Positions 42,412-51,125 of a stretch of DNA of 64,000 nt are shown here, piece after piece. A program made the position numbers and the translations under genes. Source of the stretch: Actinoplanes sp. NBC_00393 (GTDB taxonomy: Bacteria > Actinomycetota > Actinomycetes > Mycobacteriales > Micromonosporaceae); the NCBI RefSeq assembly GCF_036053395.1, contig NZ_CP107942.1:6466501-6530500 (forward strand), given 5' to 3'. The stretch's first letter is position 1; each line of letters begins with the position of its first letter. The notes under the pieces were generated by a model. The model was not told where the DNA came from. It was given only the letters and a program-made list of their open reading frames with translations, and did not search any database.

Positions 42412-43357
42412 GATTCTTCTCCGCGCGCTTCGCCACCTTGTCGGCGTCGTACGCCAGGTCGGGATCGGAATCGGGCTGCGGCACGCAGAGCAGCAGCGCC
42501 CGCGGCCGTACGTGGATCTTCATGGCTTTCCCCGGTGCGATCAGGTCCCCGTCGAGTTGCCGCGATTGTGCCCGGTTGCTGTAGATCTCGACACGTGATG
42601 CGGTGTACGTCTCCATCAGCGGCACCCGGTCCTGCCGGCGCAGCACCGCCCAGGCCAGTTGCGCCCAGTGCGCCAGGTTGCCCGGGCTGAGGATCGCCAC
42701 GTTCAGCTTGCCGTCGTCCGGCTCGGCCTTGCTCAGCAGCCGGACGCCGCCCTGCAGCCGGCCGACGTTGCCGACGATGACCGCTTTCGGGCGCCGGGGC
42801 ATCGGCGGGCCGCCGTCCAGCCGGATCCGGGCGCGCATCGGGCGGTCCAGCAGGTGTTTGGCGCCGCCACCGACGTACGCCAGCCAGCCGATGTGCTTCT
42901 TGGCCCGCTCCGAGGTGGCCTCCAGCATCTGGGCGTCGAAACCCATCCCGGCCATCACCACGAAGCACCGGTCGTCGATCACGCCGACGTCGATCCGCCG
43001 GCGGCCGCCCTCCAGCGCCACCTCGAGACCGGTCTGCGGATCGGTCCCCAGCCCCAGGTTGGCCGCGAGCAGGTTGCCGGTGCCGGCCGGGAGCACGGCC
43101 AGCGCCACGTCGGTGCCGGCCAGCGCGGTGACGACGGAGGTGACCGTCCCGTCACCGCCGCACGCGAAGACCAGCTCGGCGCCGTCCGCCATCGCCTGCT
43201 TGGCCTGCCCGCGCCCGGGGTCCTCGGGGGTGGTCTCGTACCACTTCGGCTCGGGCCAGCCGGCCTTCGCCAGGCCTTCGCTGACCACCTGCTGCAACTG
43301 ATCGAGTTCGGGCACCTTGGCGGGATTCACCACAACAGCAGAGCGAGGTCCGGTCAC
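42404..43357 (-). CDS. Diacylglycerol/lipid kinase catalytic-domain protein
   Basis: A 317-residue soluble kinase of the DagK/YegS/sphingosine-kinase group, which phosphorylates the hydroxyl of a lipid such as diacylglycerol. It shows the nucleotide-binding CGGDGTVTSVVTAL, the LPAGTGNLLAANLG loop, and the DVGVIDDRCFVVMAGMGFDAQML core, and ends with the usual beta-sandwich including SRQLDGDLI. The GTG start is about 60 bases from the divergent DUF1990 gene. It is first in an operon with YihY, twin PAP2, EEP and DinB, so lipid kinase and lipid phosphatase are made together. Confidence 0.92.
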   Translation of the reverse strand: MTGPRSAVVVNPAKVPELDQLQQVVSEGLAKAGWPEPKWYETTPEDPGRGQAKQAMADGAELVFACGGDGTVTSVVTALAGTDVALAVLPAGTGNLLAANLGLGTDPQTGLEVALEGGRRRIDVGVIDDRCFVVMAGMGFDAQMLEATSERAKKHIGWLAYVGGGAKHLLDRPMRARIRLDGGPPMPRRPKAVIVGNVGRLQGGVRLLSKAEPDDGKLNVAILSPGNLAHWAQLAWAVLRRQDRVPLMETYTASRVEIYSNRAQSRQLDGDLIAPGKAMKIHVRPRALLLCVPQPDSDPDLAYDADKVAKRAEKNLE

Positions 43358-43417
43358 GGGATCAGTCTGCCGGAGGCCGTCCGGACCGGCGACCCGAGAA
43401 TCCCGCACACTGCTGAA

Positions 43418-43915
43418 GTGACCGAACTGACGTACCCCGAAGTGGGACTCACGCGGACCGGCCCGCTGCCCGCCGGCTACCGCCATCTGCGCTACCGCAC
43501 CCGGATCGGCGCCGGCGAGGCGGTCCTGCGCCGCGCCGGCGAGGCGATCGTCACCTTCCGCATGCACCGCGCGACCGGCGCACGAATCCGCACCGACGCC
43601 GCCCGGGCCGAGCCGGGCGTCCGGCTCACCGTCGGTCTCGGCCCCCTGAAAGCGCCCTGCCAGGTGGTCTGGACGGTTGCGGAGAGCGACCGGATCGGTT
43701 TCGGGTACGGCACCCGCGCCGGTCACCCGGCCAGCGGCGAGGAGTCGTTCGTGGTGGAACGCGACGCGCAGGACCAGGTGTGGTTCGCGGTCACCGCGTT
43801 CTCCCGGCCCGCCGGCACGCTGATGCGGCTCGGCGGCCCGGTCGCAGTGCTCTTCCAGCACCTCTACGCGCGCCTCTGCGGCCGGGCGCTGCGCCGGGTG
43901 AGTACGGTGGCCTAG
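43418..43915 (+). CDS. DUF1990-family protein
   Basis: A 165-residue protein with LTYPEVGLTRTGPLPAGYRHLRYRTRIGAGEAVLRRAGEAIVTFRMHRATGA and later GFGYGTRAGHPASGEESFVVERD, the signature of DUF1990 (a START/SRPBCC-like, probably lipid- or hydrophobe-binding, fold). No signal peptide. The GTG start has no strong ribosome-binding site. The stop TAG shares one base with the GTG start of the next gene, so the two are coupled. Confidence 0.85.
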   Translation: MTELTYPEVGLTRTGPLPAGYRHLRYRTRIGAGEAVLRRAGEAIVTFRMHRATGARIRTDAARAEPGVRLTVGLGPLKAPCQVVWTVAESDRIGFGYGTRAGHPASGEESFVVERDAQDQVWFAVTAFSRPAGTLMRLGGPVAVLFQHLYARLCGRALRRVSTVA

Positions 43916-44691
43916 TGGGCACGACATCGGTCACCTGGCTGGGCCACAGCACCGTGTGGCTCGCCGACTCGGGTGTCAACCTGCTCACCGACCCGGTGCT
44001 GACCGACCGCCTCGCCCACCTGCGCCGGATCGCCGGTCCCACCCCCGAGCTGCCCGGCCCGCCGGACGCGGTGCTCCTCTCCCACCTGCACGCCGACCAC
44101 TTCCACATCGCCTCGCTCAAGGCGGTGCCGGGCAAGCCCCTGCTGGTGGTGCCGCGCGGCGCCGCCGCTTTCGCGGCCAAGACCCTGGGCCGCGAGGTGG
44201 CCGACCGCTGCGTCGAGCTCGCGCCGGGTGACGACACGACCATTTCGGGGGTACGGGTCCGCGCCGTCCCCGCCCGCCACGACGGCGGCCGGGGCCCGTG
44301 GTCGCGGGAGCGGGCCGTCGCGGTCGGCTTCGTGGTCGAGGGCGCGGCCCGCACCTGGTACGCGGGCGACACCGGCCTCTTCGACGAGATGCACGACTTC
44401 GGCCCGCTGGATCTGGCGCTGATCCCGGTCGGCGGCTGGGGACCCACCCTCGGCGCGCACGGCCACCTGGACGCGGTCGACGGGGCCGAGGCGCTGCGCC
44501 GGGTCAAGGCGTCCTGGGCGGTGCCGATCCACTACGGCACGCTGTGGCCGATCGGTTTCGGACGCGTCCGCCGGCACATGTTCGACGAGCCGGGCGCCCG
44601 GTTCGCCGAGCACGCGGTGCGCACCTCGCCCGACACCCAGGTCCGGGTCCTGAGGCACGGCGAGACCCTGACCGTGGAGCCGGCCGCGTGA
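43915..44691 (+). CDS. MBL-fold metallo-hydrolase (UlaG/NAPE-PLD-like)
   Basis: A 258-residue metallo-beta-lactamase-fold hydrolase. Metal ligands are LLSHLHADHFH, VPARHDGG, YAGDTGLFD and a late IHYGTLWPIG. The start pattern TSVTWLGHSTVWLADSGVNLLTDPVL is that of the UlaG/NAPE-PLD/RomA group, which includes phospholipid-cleaving enzymes. With DUF1990 before and DedA after, and lipid enzymes on the other strand, a lipid-related substrate is plausible. Start GTG overlaps the preceding stop by one base; its stop overlaps the DedA start by four. Confidence 0.88.
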   Translation: MGTTSVTWLGHSTVWLADSGVNLLTDPVLTDRLAHLRRIAGPTPELPGPPDAVLLSHLHADHFHIASLKAVPGKPLLVVPRGAAAFAAKTLGREVADRCVELAPGDDTTISGVRVRAVPARHDGGRGPWSRERAVAVGFVVEGAARTWYAGDTGLFDEMHDFGPLDLALIPVGGWGPTLGAHGHLDAVDGAEALRRVKASWAVPIHYGTLWPIGFGRVRRHMFDEPGARFAEHAVRTSPDTQVRVLRHGETLTVEPAA

Positions 44692-45275
44692 TCGACGAAC
44701 TGGCCACCCTGGGCTCGCTGTTCCTGGTCGTGGCGTTCGGCGCGATCGTGCCGATCGTGCCCACCGGTGCGGCGGTCAGCGGGGCGACCGCGTTCGCCTT
44801 CCACGAGCACCCGTTCACCATCGGCTTCGTGGTCCTGGCCGGCGCCGCCGGGGCGTATGTAGGCGACCTGGTGATGTACGCGATGTGCCGCTTCGGCGGC
44901 GAGCAACTGGCCCGGCGGCTGCGCTGGCTGCGCGACGAGGAACACCTGATCGGGGTGAAGGACCGGCTCAAGCAGAAACAGGTCCCGGTGCTGCTGGTGT
45001 CCCGGCTGATCCCGGGCGGCCGGGTCCCGGTGCTCCTGGCGGCCGCCTTCGTCGGCATCTCCTGGCGCACCTTCGTGGTCGCCAACCTGCCGGCCTGCGC
45101 CCTGTGGTCCGGTGTGTACGCCACGATCGGTCTGGCCGGCGGCTCGATCTTCCCGAAGCCGTGGCAGGGCGTGGTGGCCGCCATCGTCCTGATCCTCGTG
45201 GTGAACCAGGTGGTCACCTGGGTTCAGAAGCGCCGGACCGCGGCCACTCCTAGTACTTCAAATGCGTCCGGGTGA
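44688..45275 (+). CDS. DedA-family (VTT-domain) membrane protein
   Basis: A 195-residue membrane protein of the DedA/SNARE-associated family, recently shown in other bacteria to include undecaprenyl-phosphate and phospholipid translocases. The conserved re-entrant signature appears as IPTGAAVSGATAFAFHE, with GAYVGDLVMYAMCRFGG and SRLIPGGRVPVLLAAAFVGISWRTF, where the motif arginines are present. The GTG start overlaps the MBL stop (GTGA). Its last 26 bases overlap the 3' end of the convergent beta-lactamase-like gene. Confidence 0.9.
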   Translation: MIDELATLGSLFLVVAFGAIVPIVPTGAAVSGATAFAFHEHPFTIGFVVLAGAAGAYVGDLVMYAMCRFGGEQLARRLRWLRDEEHLIGVKDRLKQKQVPVLLVSRLIPGGRVPVLLAAAFVGISWRTFVVANLPACALWSGVYATIGLAGGSIFPKPWQGVVAAIVLILVVNQVVTWVQKRRTAATPSTSNASG

Positions 45276-46164
45276 GCTTCGCGGCCCGCTCCACCACCGC
45301 GATGCCGCCGTCCATGCCGACGTGACCGTGTGAGAGCACCGCGATCGAGACGTCGGTGGTCTTCCCGGTGATCCGGCCCACCGAGTTGATGATCCACCGG
45401 TTGTTCTCGGTGGACCGGGGCAGCCAGCCGTTCTTCACGGTGAACTTCTCGCCGGTCTTCGCCGCCGCCGGGACACCCCAGTCCTGATCCGGGACGACGG
45501 TGTTCATCAGCTTGAACGCGTACGTCCGGGAGGCGGCGGTCAGCTTGCTCTTCGGGTCGACCAGCTGAGCGAGGAGCTTCACCTGGTCCTTCACCGTGGT
45601 CTGGGTGAGACCCCAGGCGCTGTTCACCCGGGTCTGAGTGAGACCGAGGCGCTTGTTGCAGGCGGAGATCGCGCTCTGGCGGCCCAGACTGTTGAACAGC
45701 GACGTGGTGGACGCGTTGTCACTGAGGCGGATCATCTTGTCGGCCAGCGCCCGCTCGTTCGCGGTCAGTTTCCGGCCGTCGTCCTGCGCGGTGAGCAGCA
45801 GGCACGCGAGCACCTGAACCTTCACCACGCTCGCCGTCTCGTAGCGTTCGTCGCCCCGGAACGCGTACACCTCACCGGTCTTGCGGTCCAGGACCGCGAC
45901 CGAGAACTCCGGCTGATTCGCGGCATACTTCTTCAGGGCCGCGTCCAGCGCCTTGACCCGCTTGGCGCGCTCGCGTGCCGCCAGCTCCTCCGGGCTCGGC
46001 CCGGTCGGCGACGGCGAACTCTTCGGCGAAGCCAGTGCGGCACCCGAGACAGGGACGGTTCCACCGCCCGATTCGTCATCAGACATCCCTTTGGCCACCA
46101 GGATCGAACCCCCGAGGATGCCCACGGCAGCAATCAGCAAGATCAGATTCCGGGTACGTCGCAC
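45250..46164 (-). CDS. Serine hydrolase of the class A beta-lactamase family, membrane-anchored
   Basis: A 304-residue protein with an N-terminal membrane anchor or signal (LILLIAAVGILGGSILVAKG) and a Ser/Pro linker. The penicillin-binding fold follows, with the three motifs SVVK (SxxK), SDN and KTG. Length and order suit the class A beta-lactamase/PBP-like group (beta-lactamase2 family); whether it hydrolyses beta-lactams or is a peptidoglycan- or ester-acting relative cannot be told. It lies divergent from the repeat-protein gene at 46299, and its end overlaps dedA by 26 bases. Confidence 0.85.
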   Translation of the reverse strand: MRRTRNLILLIAAVGILGGSILVAKGMSDDESGGGTVPVSGAALASPKSSPSPTGPSPEELAARERAKRVKALDAALKKYAANQPEFSVAVLDRKTGEVYAFRGDERYETASVVKVQVLACLLLTAQDDGRKLTANERALADKMIRLSDNASTTSLFNSLGRQSAISACNKRLGLTQTRVNSAWGLTQTTVKDQVKLLAQLVDPKSKLTAASRTYAFKLMNTVVPDQDWGVPAAAKTGEKFTVKNGWLPRSTENNRWIINSVGRITGKTTDVSIAVLSHGHVGMDGGIAVVERAAKLTRTHLKY

Positions 46165-46298
46165 CCATGCATAGTGCCGTGTTTGCGGTCGCCGATGTCG
46201 CCCGGAATGCTGTGGATTCGCAACTTTCGACCCTCGGCTGTGGTACCGACACCGTCAGTGACCGATCTAGCGTGCGTATGCGGCGCATGATGGGGGGT

Positions 46299-47240
46299 AT
46301 GGCATTCCTCGTGTCCCGAGCCGTACAGCTGTCCCGCGCCGTGCTTGCCGTCCCCGTCGCCGCCATCGACCTCACCCGCACCGTGGCCGGCCAGGTGATC
46401 GAGACAGCCGCCGCGGCAGCGACCGTGCCGGTGCGCGCCGTGGGCCTGATCGGACAGGCGGAACTGCTGCTCAACCGGGTCAACCTGGCCGTCGCCCAAG
46501 CCGAGGACCTGATCACCCGTGTGTCCGCGGTCGCAACCGCCGCCGAGACCACCGTCGCCGAGGCGCGGGCCATCACCACCGCCGCATCCCTCACCGTCGA
46601 GGAGGCGAGCACCATCTCCGCCGCAGCCGGCGACCTGGTCCGCCGCACGTCGCTCACGGCCGAAGCCGCCGGCGTGATCGTCGGCGACGCGGCCGCAGCC
46701 GTGGCTGAAGTGACGATCATCACAACCGCGGCCTCCAGCGCCATCACCGACGTCTCGGCCATCACCGCTGCGGCTGCCGAAGCGATCACCGAGGTCGCGT
46801 CGATCTCTTCGGAGGCGTCCGGCACGATCAACGAGGTCGCCACGATCACCGGCTCGGCGCGCGAGATCGTCGCGAACGCCTCCGCGGTCGCCGACCGGGC
46901 CGACGCGGTGGTCGCACGCGCCGGAACGGCCGCCGCCGAGGCCGAGGAACTGCTCAACGGCTACGCCCCGACGCTGCGCGAGGCCGCCCCACTGGCCGCC
47001 CGCTTCGTCTCCGAACTCACCCCGGACGAGGTCACCGCCGCCATCCGGGTCGTCGACCACCTGCCGAGCCTGCTCAACCACCTGACCAACGACGTGATGC
47101 CGCTGCTGAGCAAACTCGACCAGGTCGGCCCCGACCTGCACAAACTGCTCGAGGTCACCGAAGACCTCCACCTGGCGATCGCCGGCCTCCCCGGCCTGAA
47201 GATTCTCCGCCGCCGAGGCGAGGAACGCGTCAACGACTGA
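46299..47240 (+). CDS. Helical protein built on a 14-residue repeat
   Basis: A 313-residue protein beginning MAFLVSRAVQLSRAV after GGGGGG. From about residue 70 to 230 it is a regular repeat of 14 residues: ITTAASSAITDVSA, ITAAAAEAITEVAS, ISSEASGTINEVAT, ITGSAREIVANASA and others. Ile or Val recurs at positions 1 and 9, with Ala/Ser between, which predicts a long amphipathic alpha-helix or helical bundle, as in apolipoproteins and phasins. The C-terminal 80 residues (LTPDEVTAAIRVVDHLPSLLNHL) are a separate helical part. There is no signal peptide, no Cys and few aromatics. A lipid- or polymer-surface or membrane-associated role is possible, but I do not recognise a family. Confidence 0.8.
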   Translation: MAFLVSRAVQLSRAVLAVPVAAIDLTRTVAGQVIETAAAAATVPVRAVGLIGQAELLLNRVNLAVAQAEDLITRVSAVATAAETTVAEARAITTAASLTVEEASTISAAAGDLVRRTSLTAEAAGVIVGDAAAAVAEVTIITTAASSAITDVSAITAAAAEAITEVASISSEASGTINEVATITGSAREIVANASAVADRADAVVARAGTAAAEAEELLNGYAPTLREAAPLAARFVSELTPDEVTAAIRVVDHLPSLLNHLTNDVMPLLSKLDQVGPDLHKLLEVTEDLHLAIAGLPGLKILRRRGEERVND

Positions 47241-47323
47241 CCACCCCAACCGGGCCGCCGGCCAAGAGACCGAGCGGCCGGTCAAGGCCCAGCGGCTGAC
47301 CGGGGCCGCTCGGCGGGTGAAGG

Positions 47324-48504
<1,181 letters not shown>

Positions 48505-48542
48505 GAGATCCATCCCCGCCGCCCCGGAAGAACCGGAACCGG

Positions 48543-48581
48543 GACGCCCGCCCCCGATCGCAAGGATCGAAGGCGGGCGTC
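48543..48581. terminator. Hairpin between the P450 remnant and the protease gene
   Basis: GACGCCCGCC (48543-48552) pairs perfectly with GGCGGGCGTC (48572-48581); inside it GATC pairs with GATC. It lies just past the protease stop on the minus strand and probably ends that transcript. Confidence 0.7.
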
Positions 48582-48634
48582 TGCTCGGCCCTGTGCCGGA
48601 GAGCGTCACGAGGGACGCGGTTCCGCCGAGCGGC

Positions 48635-49663
48635 CTAGTAGACGGACATGCCGTACGCGCTGAGGGCTTCGGTGACCGGCTGGAAGTACGTCGTGCCACC
48701 GGTGGAGCAGTTGCCGCTACCGCCCGAGGTGAGGCCGTGCGCGGTGGTGCCGGAGTAGAGCGGCCCGCCGCTGTCGCCCGGCTGGGCGCACACGGTGGTC
48801 CGGATCAGACCGGAGACGGAACCCTCGGCGTAGTTGACCGTGCTGTTCAGCGCGGTGACCCGGCCGGAGCGGGTGCCGGTGGTAGAGCCGCGGCGGTAGA
48901 CCGTGGCGCCGACCGTCGGGGTGGCGGCCCGGGTGATGTCGATCGACGTGCCGACGCCGCCGGTCTTGGTGATCGACGTGTTGGTGTAGCGGACCAGGCC
49001 GTAGTCGTTACCCGGGAAGCTGCTGCCGGCCGTGGTGCCCAGGGTGGTGGAACCGTTGTTCCAGCTCGACGAGCCACGCGTGCAGTGGCCGGCGGTCAGG
49101 AAGTAGTACGCGCCCGCGCTGTTGCGCACGTTGAAGCCCAGCGAGCAGCGGCCGCTGCCGGAGTAGATGGCGTCGCCACCGGAGATCATGACGCTGAGCT
49201 TGCCGGAGACGGTTTCGATCCGTGCCGCGTCGCCGAGCTTGGCGACGGTCGCCTTGACCGCGGCCAGTTTGGCCCCGGTGACGGTCTCGTCGACGCTCAC
49301 CACGACCTGGTTGCTGACCGGGTCGACGGCGAAGGCGGTGCCGGGCGTTTTCAGGCCGGCTTTGAGGCTGTTGTCGGCGGCGGCCAGGGTGGCGCCGCTG
49401 CGGGCCACGAAACGCGCGGTCGCGCCGGAGGCCTTGACCTCGGCCGCGGTCGCCGCGTCGGTCACGTTGACCACGACCTTGCCGGAGGAGTCCAGGTAGG
49501 ACCCGGCGTCGCGGGTGCCGAGACGGGAGTCGAGGGATGCGGCGAGAGTGGATGCGTCACCGGCGACCGGGGCAGCCGTGGCGGGTGTGGCTGCCAGTCC
49601 ACTGCCGACGAGAATGCCGACCGCAAGGCCGACGATCGGTCGGCGAAGCTTCGGGTTGAGCAC
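48635..49663 (-). CDS. Secreted streptogrisin-like serine protease (S1, with propeptide)
   Basis: A 342-residue preproprotein. Signal peptide about 1-30 ([20 protein letters not shown]), then a propeptide of about 120 residues of the alpha-lytic-protease type ([20 protein letters not shown]...), then the mature chymotrypsin-fold enzyme beginning near [14 protein letters not shown]. The catalytic triad is His in LTAGHC, Asp in NDYGLVRY and Ser in GDSGGPLY; three cysteine pairs fit SGPA/SGPB-type proteases. The GTG start follows GGGAGGA. A good promoter is visible upstream (49719-49747). Confidence 0.93.
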   Translation of the reverse strand: MLNPKLRRPIVGLAVGILVGSGLAATPATAAPVAGDASTLAASLDSRLGTRDAGSYLDSSGKVVVNVTDAATAAEVKASGATARFVARSGATLAAADNSLKAGLKTPGTAFAVDPVSNQVVVSVDETVTGAKLAAVKATVAKLGDAARIETVSGKLSVMISGGDAIYSGSGRCSLGFNVRNSAGAYYFLTAGHCTRGSSSWNNGSTTLGTTAGSSFPGNDYGLVRYTNTSITKTGGVGTSIDITRAATPTVGATVYRRGSTTGTRSGRVTALNSTVNYAEGSVSGLIRTTVCAQPGDSGGPLYSGTTAHGLTSGGSGNCSTGGTTYFQPVTEALSAYGMSVY

Positions 49664-49718
49664 GGTTCCTCCCAGGGGGATGGGGCGTGGGACGCCGATC
49701 CGGCGCGCCCGTGCTCGA

Positions 49719-49747
49719 AGTATTTAAGTTGATCTATTAACTGACAA
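49719..49747 (-). promoter_or_regulatory. Sigma-70-type promoter of the S1 protease
   Basis: On the minus strand TTGTCA (-35) and AATACT (-10) are separated by exactly 17 bases, in an AT-rich patch about 60 bases upstream of the protease start. Confidence 0.65.
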
Positions 49748-49856
49748 GCCGGTGAAACGATCTCCCTGCGACGATCAACAGGCTCGTGAACTGCGAGGAC
49801 GCAATAGCCATATCGCGGGCGTATTACCCAGTCGGGATGAATCAACTATGAACGAA

Positions 49857-49888
49857 GCCGGCCGGCGGCCCGCTAGCCGCCGGCCGGC
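49857..49888 (-). terminator. Terminator after the OmpR-type regulator
   Basis: GCCGGCCGGCGGC (49857-49869) pairs perfectly with GCCGCCGGCCGGC (49876-49888), a 13-bp stem with a 6-nt loop, about 30 bases past the regulator stop. On the minus strand TTCGTTCATAG follows, only weakly T-rich. Confidence 0.75.
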
Positions 49889-49918
49889 ACGAGACAGCCG
49901 GACACCCGATCGATCTCC

Positions 49919-50458
49919 CTACTTGTCGACGACGACGATCGGGGCGTCGTCCGCGAGGCGGTAGCCCAGGCCGTACACCGTGGTGATCAGATCCGGATCG
50001 TCGAGCTTGGTACGCAACCGGCTGACGTGCACGTCGACGGTCCGGTTGGTGGTGTGCCGGTGCCCCCAGACGTGGGTCAGCAACTGCGCGCGGCTGAACA
50101 CCTGCCGCGGGTGGCGGGCCAGGAAGAGCAGCAGGTCGTACTCGAGGCGGCTGAGCTCGAGGAGCCGGCCACCACGGAAGGCGGTACGCGCCCGCGGGTC
50201 CAGCCGGATGCCGAGGCCGGTCTGCGGCTCGACGGCCGCGTCCAGCTCCACCGCCGCGGCCGGCCCGGCGGCGTCGACCAGCTCACGCAGCGCGGCCAGC
50301 ACCCGCTCCCGCCCGCCGGCGCCTCCGCTGATGCTGATCGTCACGGTCACCGGGGCCTCGTCGTCGCGGTTCTCCGGCGGGGGCGGGTCGGGCACGGGCC
50401 GCAGCCGGGCGGGGCGGGGATACGTGGCGTGTGGATGCGCGACGGCGAGAGCGGACAT
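49919..50458 (-). CDS. OmpR-type winged-helix DNA-binding protein without a receiver domain
   Basis: A 179-residue protein starting at an ATG with AAGGAG five bases upstream. The C-terminal 95 residues are a complete OmpR/PhoB winged helix: LSRLEYDLLLFLARHPRQVFSRAQLLTHVWGHRHTTNRTVDVHVSRLRTKLDD...YGLGYRL. The N-terminal 80 residues are Pro-rich followed by a short beta-alpha-beta-like segment (VTVTISISGGAGGRERVLAALRELVDAAG), with none of the receiver's Asp residues, so it cannot be phosphorylated in the usual way. It may be constitutive or ligand-controlled. It diverges from the FMN-reductase gene across a palindromic operator. Confidence 0.88.
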   Translation of the reverse strand: MSALAVAHPHATYPRPARLRPVPDPPPPENRDDEAPVTVTISISGGAGGRERVLAALRELVDAAGPAAAVELDAAVEPQTGLGIRLDPRARTAFRGGRLLELSRLEYDLLLFLARHPRQVFSRAQLLTHVWGHRHTTNRTVDVHVSRLRTKLDDPDLITTVYGLGYRLADDAPIVVVDK

Positions 50459-50519
50459 GGCTACTCCTTCGACAGTGAGCGCCGCCGATTGCGGAGCGAC
50501 GCCCAGCAAGGATACATTC

Positions 50520-50536
50520 CCTATCTGTTAGATAGG
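50520..50536. promoter_or_regulatory. Operator CCTATCT-GTT-AGATAGG
   Basis: A perfect 7-bp inverted repeat with a 3-bp centre in the divergent region between the OmpR-type regulator and the FMN reductase. On the minus strand TTGCCT and TATCCT flank it as possible -35 and -10 boxes with a 19-base spacer, so a bound protein would block the regulator's own promoter. Confidence 0.65.
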
Positions 50537-50636
50537 CAATTGACGCCAGTGGCCAGGGTCATAACTCCGCAGTGGTAGGCCCGGCGATACCGCAAGGCCG
50601 GGCAACCGGCCCTGACAAGGAAAGGAGGCGGACGAC

Positions 50637-51119
50637 ATGACGGGAATCGTGGTGGTGTCCGGCAACCCGCGCCCCAGCTCTCGGACCTCGGCGCTGGCCG
50701 TCGCGGTCGGTGCGGCCATAGCCGCCCGGCTCGGCTCGCCGGAACCCACGGTGATCGAGGTCGGCACACTGGGCGCCGGTCTGCTCACCCCCGGCGACGA
50801 GGCGACCAAGGCGGCAGTGGCCGCGCTGACCGAGGCGCATCTGCTGGTCATCGCGACACCGACGTACAAGGGCAGCTACACCGGCGTACTGAAAGTGCTG
50901 TTGGACCAGCTGTCGGCCCAGGCGCTGGCCGGCAAGCTCGCGGTCCCGGTGGTCACGGCCGGCGTGGCGCCGCAGGCGGCCGGCGCCGAAGCGCTGCTCC
51001 GGCAGCTGCTGGTGGAGCTCGGCGCGATCGCGGTCCGCCCCGGCCTTCCGGTGGTCGAGGCGGACCTGGGTGAGTCGGAGGCGATCGCGCAGAAGTACGC
51101 CGCCGCCCTGGACTGGTGA
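50637..51119 (+). CDS. NADPH-dependent FMN reductase (SsuE/flavodoxin-like)
   Basis: A 160-residue flavodoxin-fold enzyme reducing FMN (or a quinone/azo substrate) with NAD(P)H. The phosphate-binding loop VVSGNPRPSSRTS and the second flavin segment IATPTYKGSYTGVLKVLLDQL are typical of the SsuE/MsuE group. AAAGGAGG precedes the ATG at good distance. SsuE-type proteins usually supply reduced flavin to a monooxygenase; no such enzyme is adjacent here. It is divergent from the receiver-less OmpR-type regulator, which may control it. Confidence 0.88.
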   Translation: MTGIVVVSGNPRPSSRTSALAVAVGAAIAARLGSPEPTVIEVGTLGAGLLTPGDEATKAAVAALTEAHLLVIATPTYKGSYTGVLKVLLDQLSAQALAGKLAVPVVTAGVAPQAAGAEALLRQLLVELGAIAVRPGLPVVEADLGESEAIAQKYAAALDW

Positions 51120-51125
51120 CCCCGG

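Noticed and set aside
42404..43927. A longer lipid kinase with about 190 extra N-terminal residues
   Set aside because: The extension overlaps the divergent DUF1990 gene and lacks family similarity; the GTG at 43357 starts at the normal N-terminus of the kinase fold.
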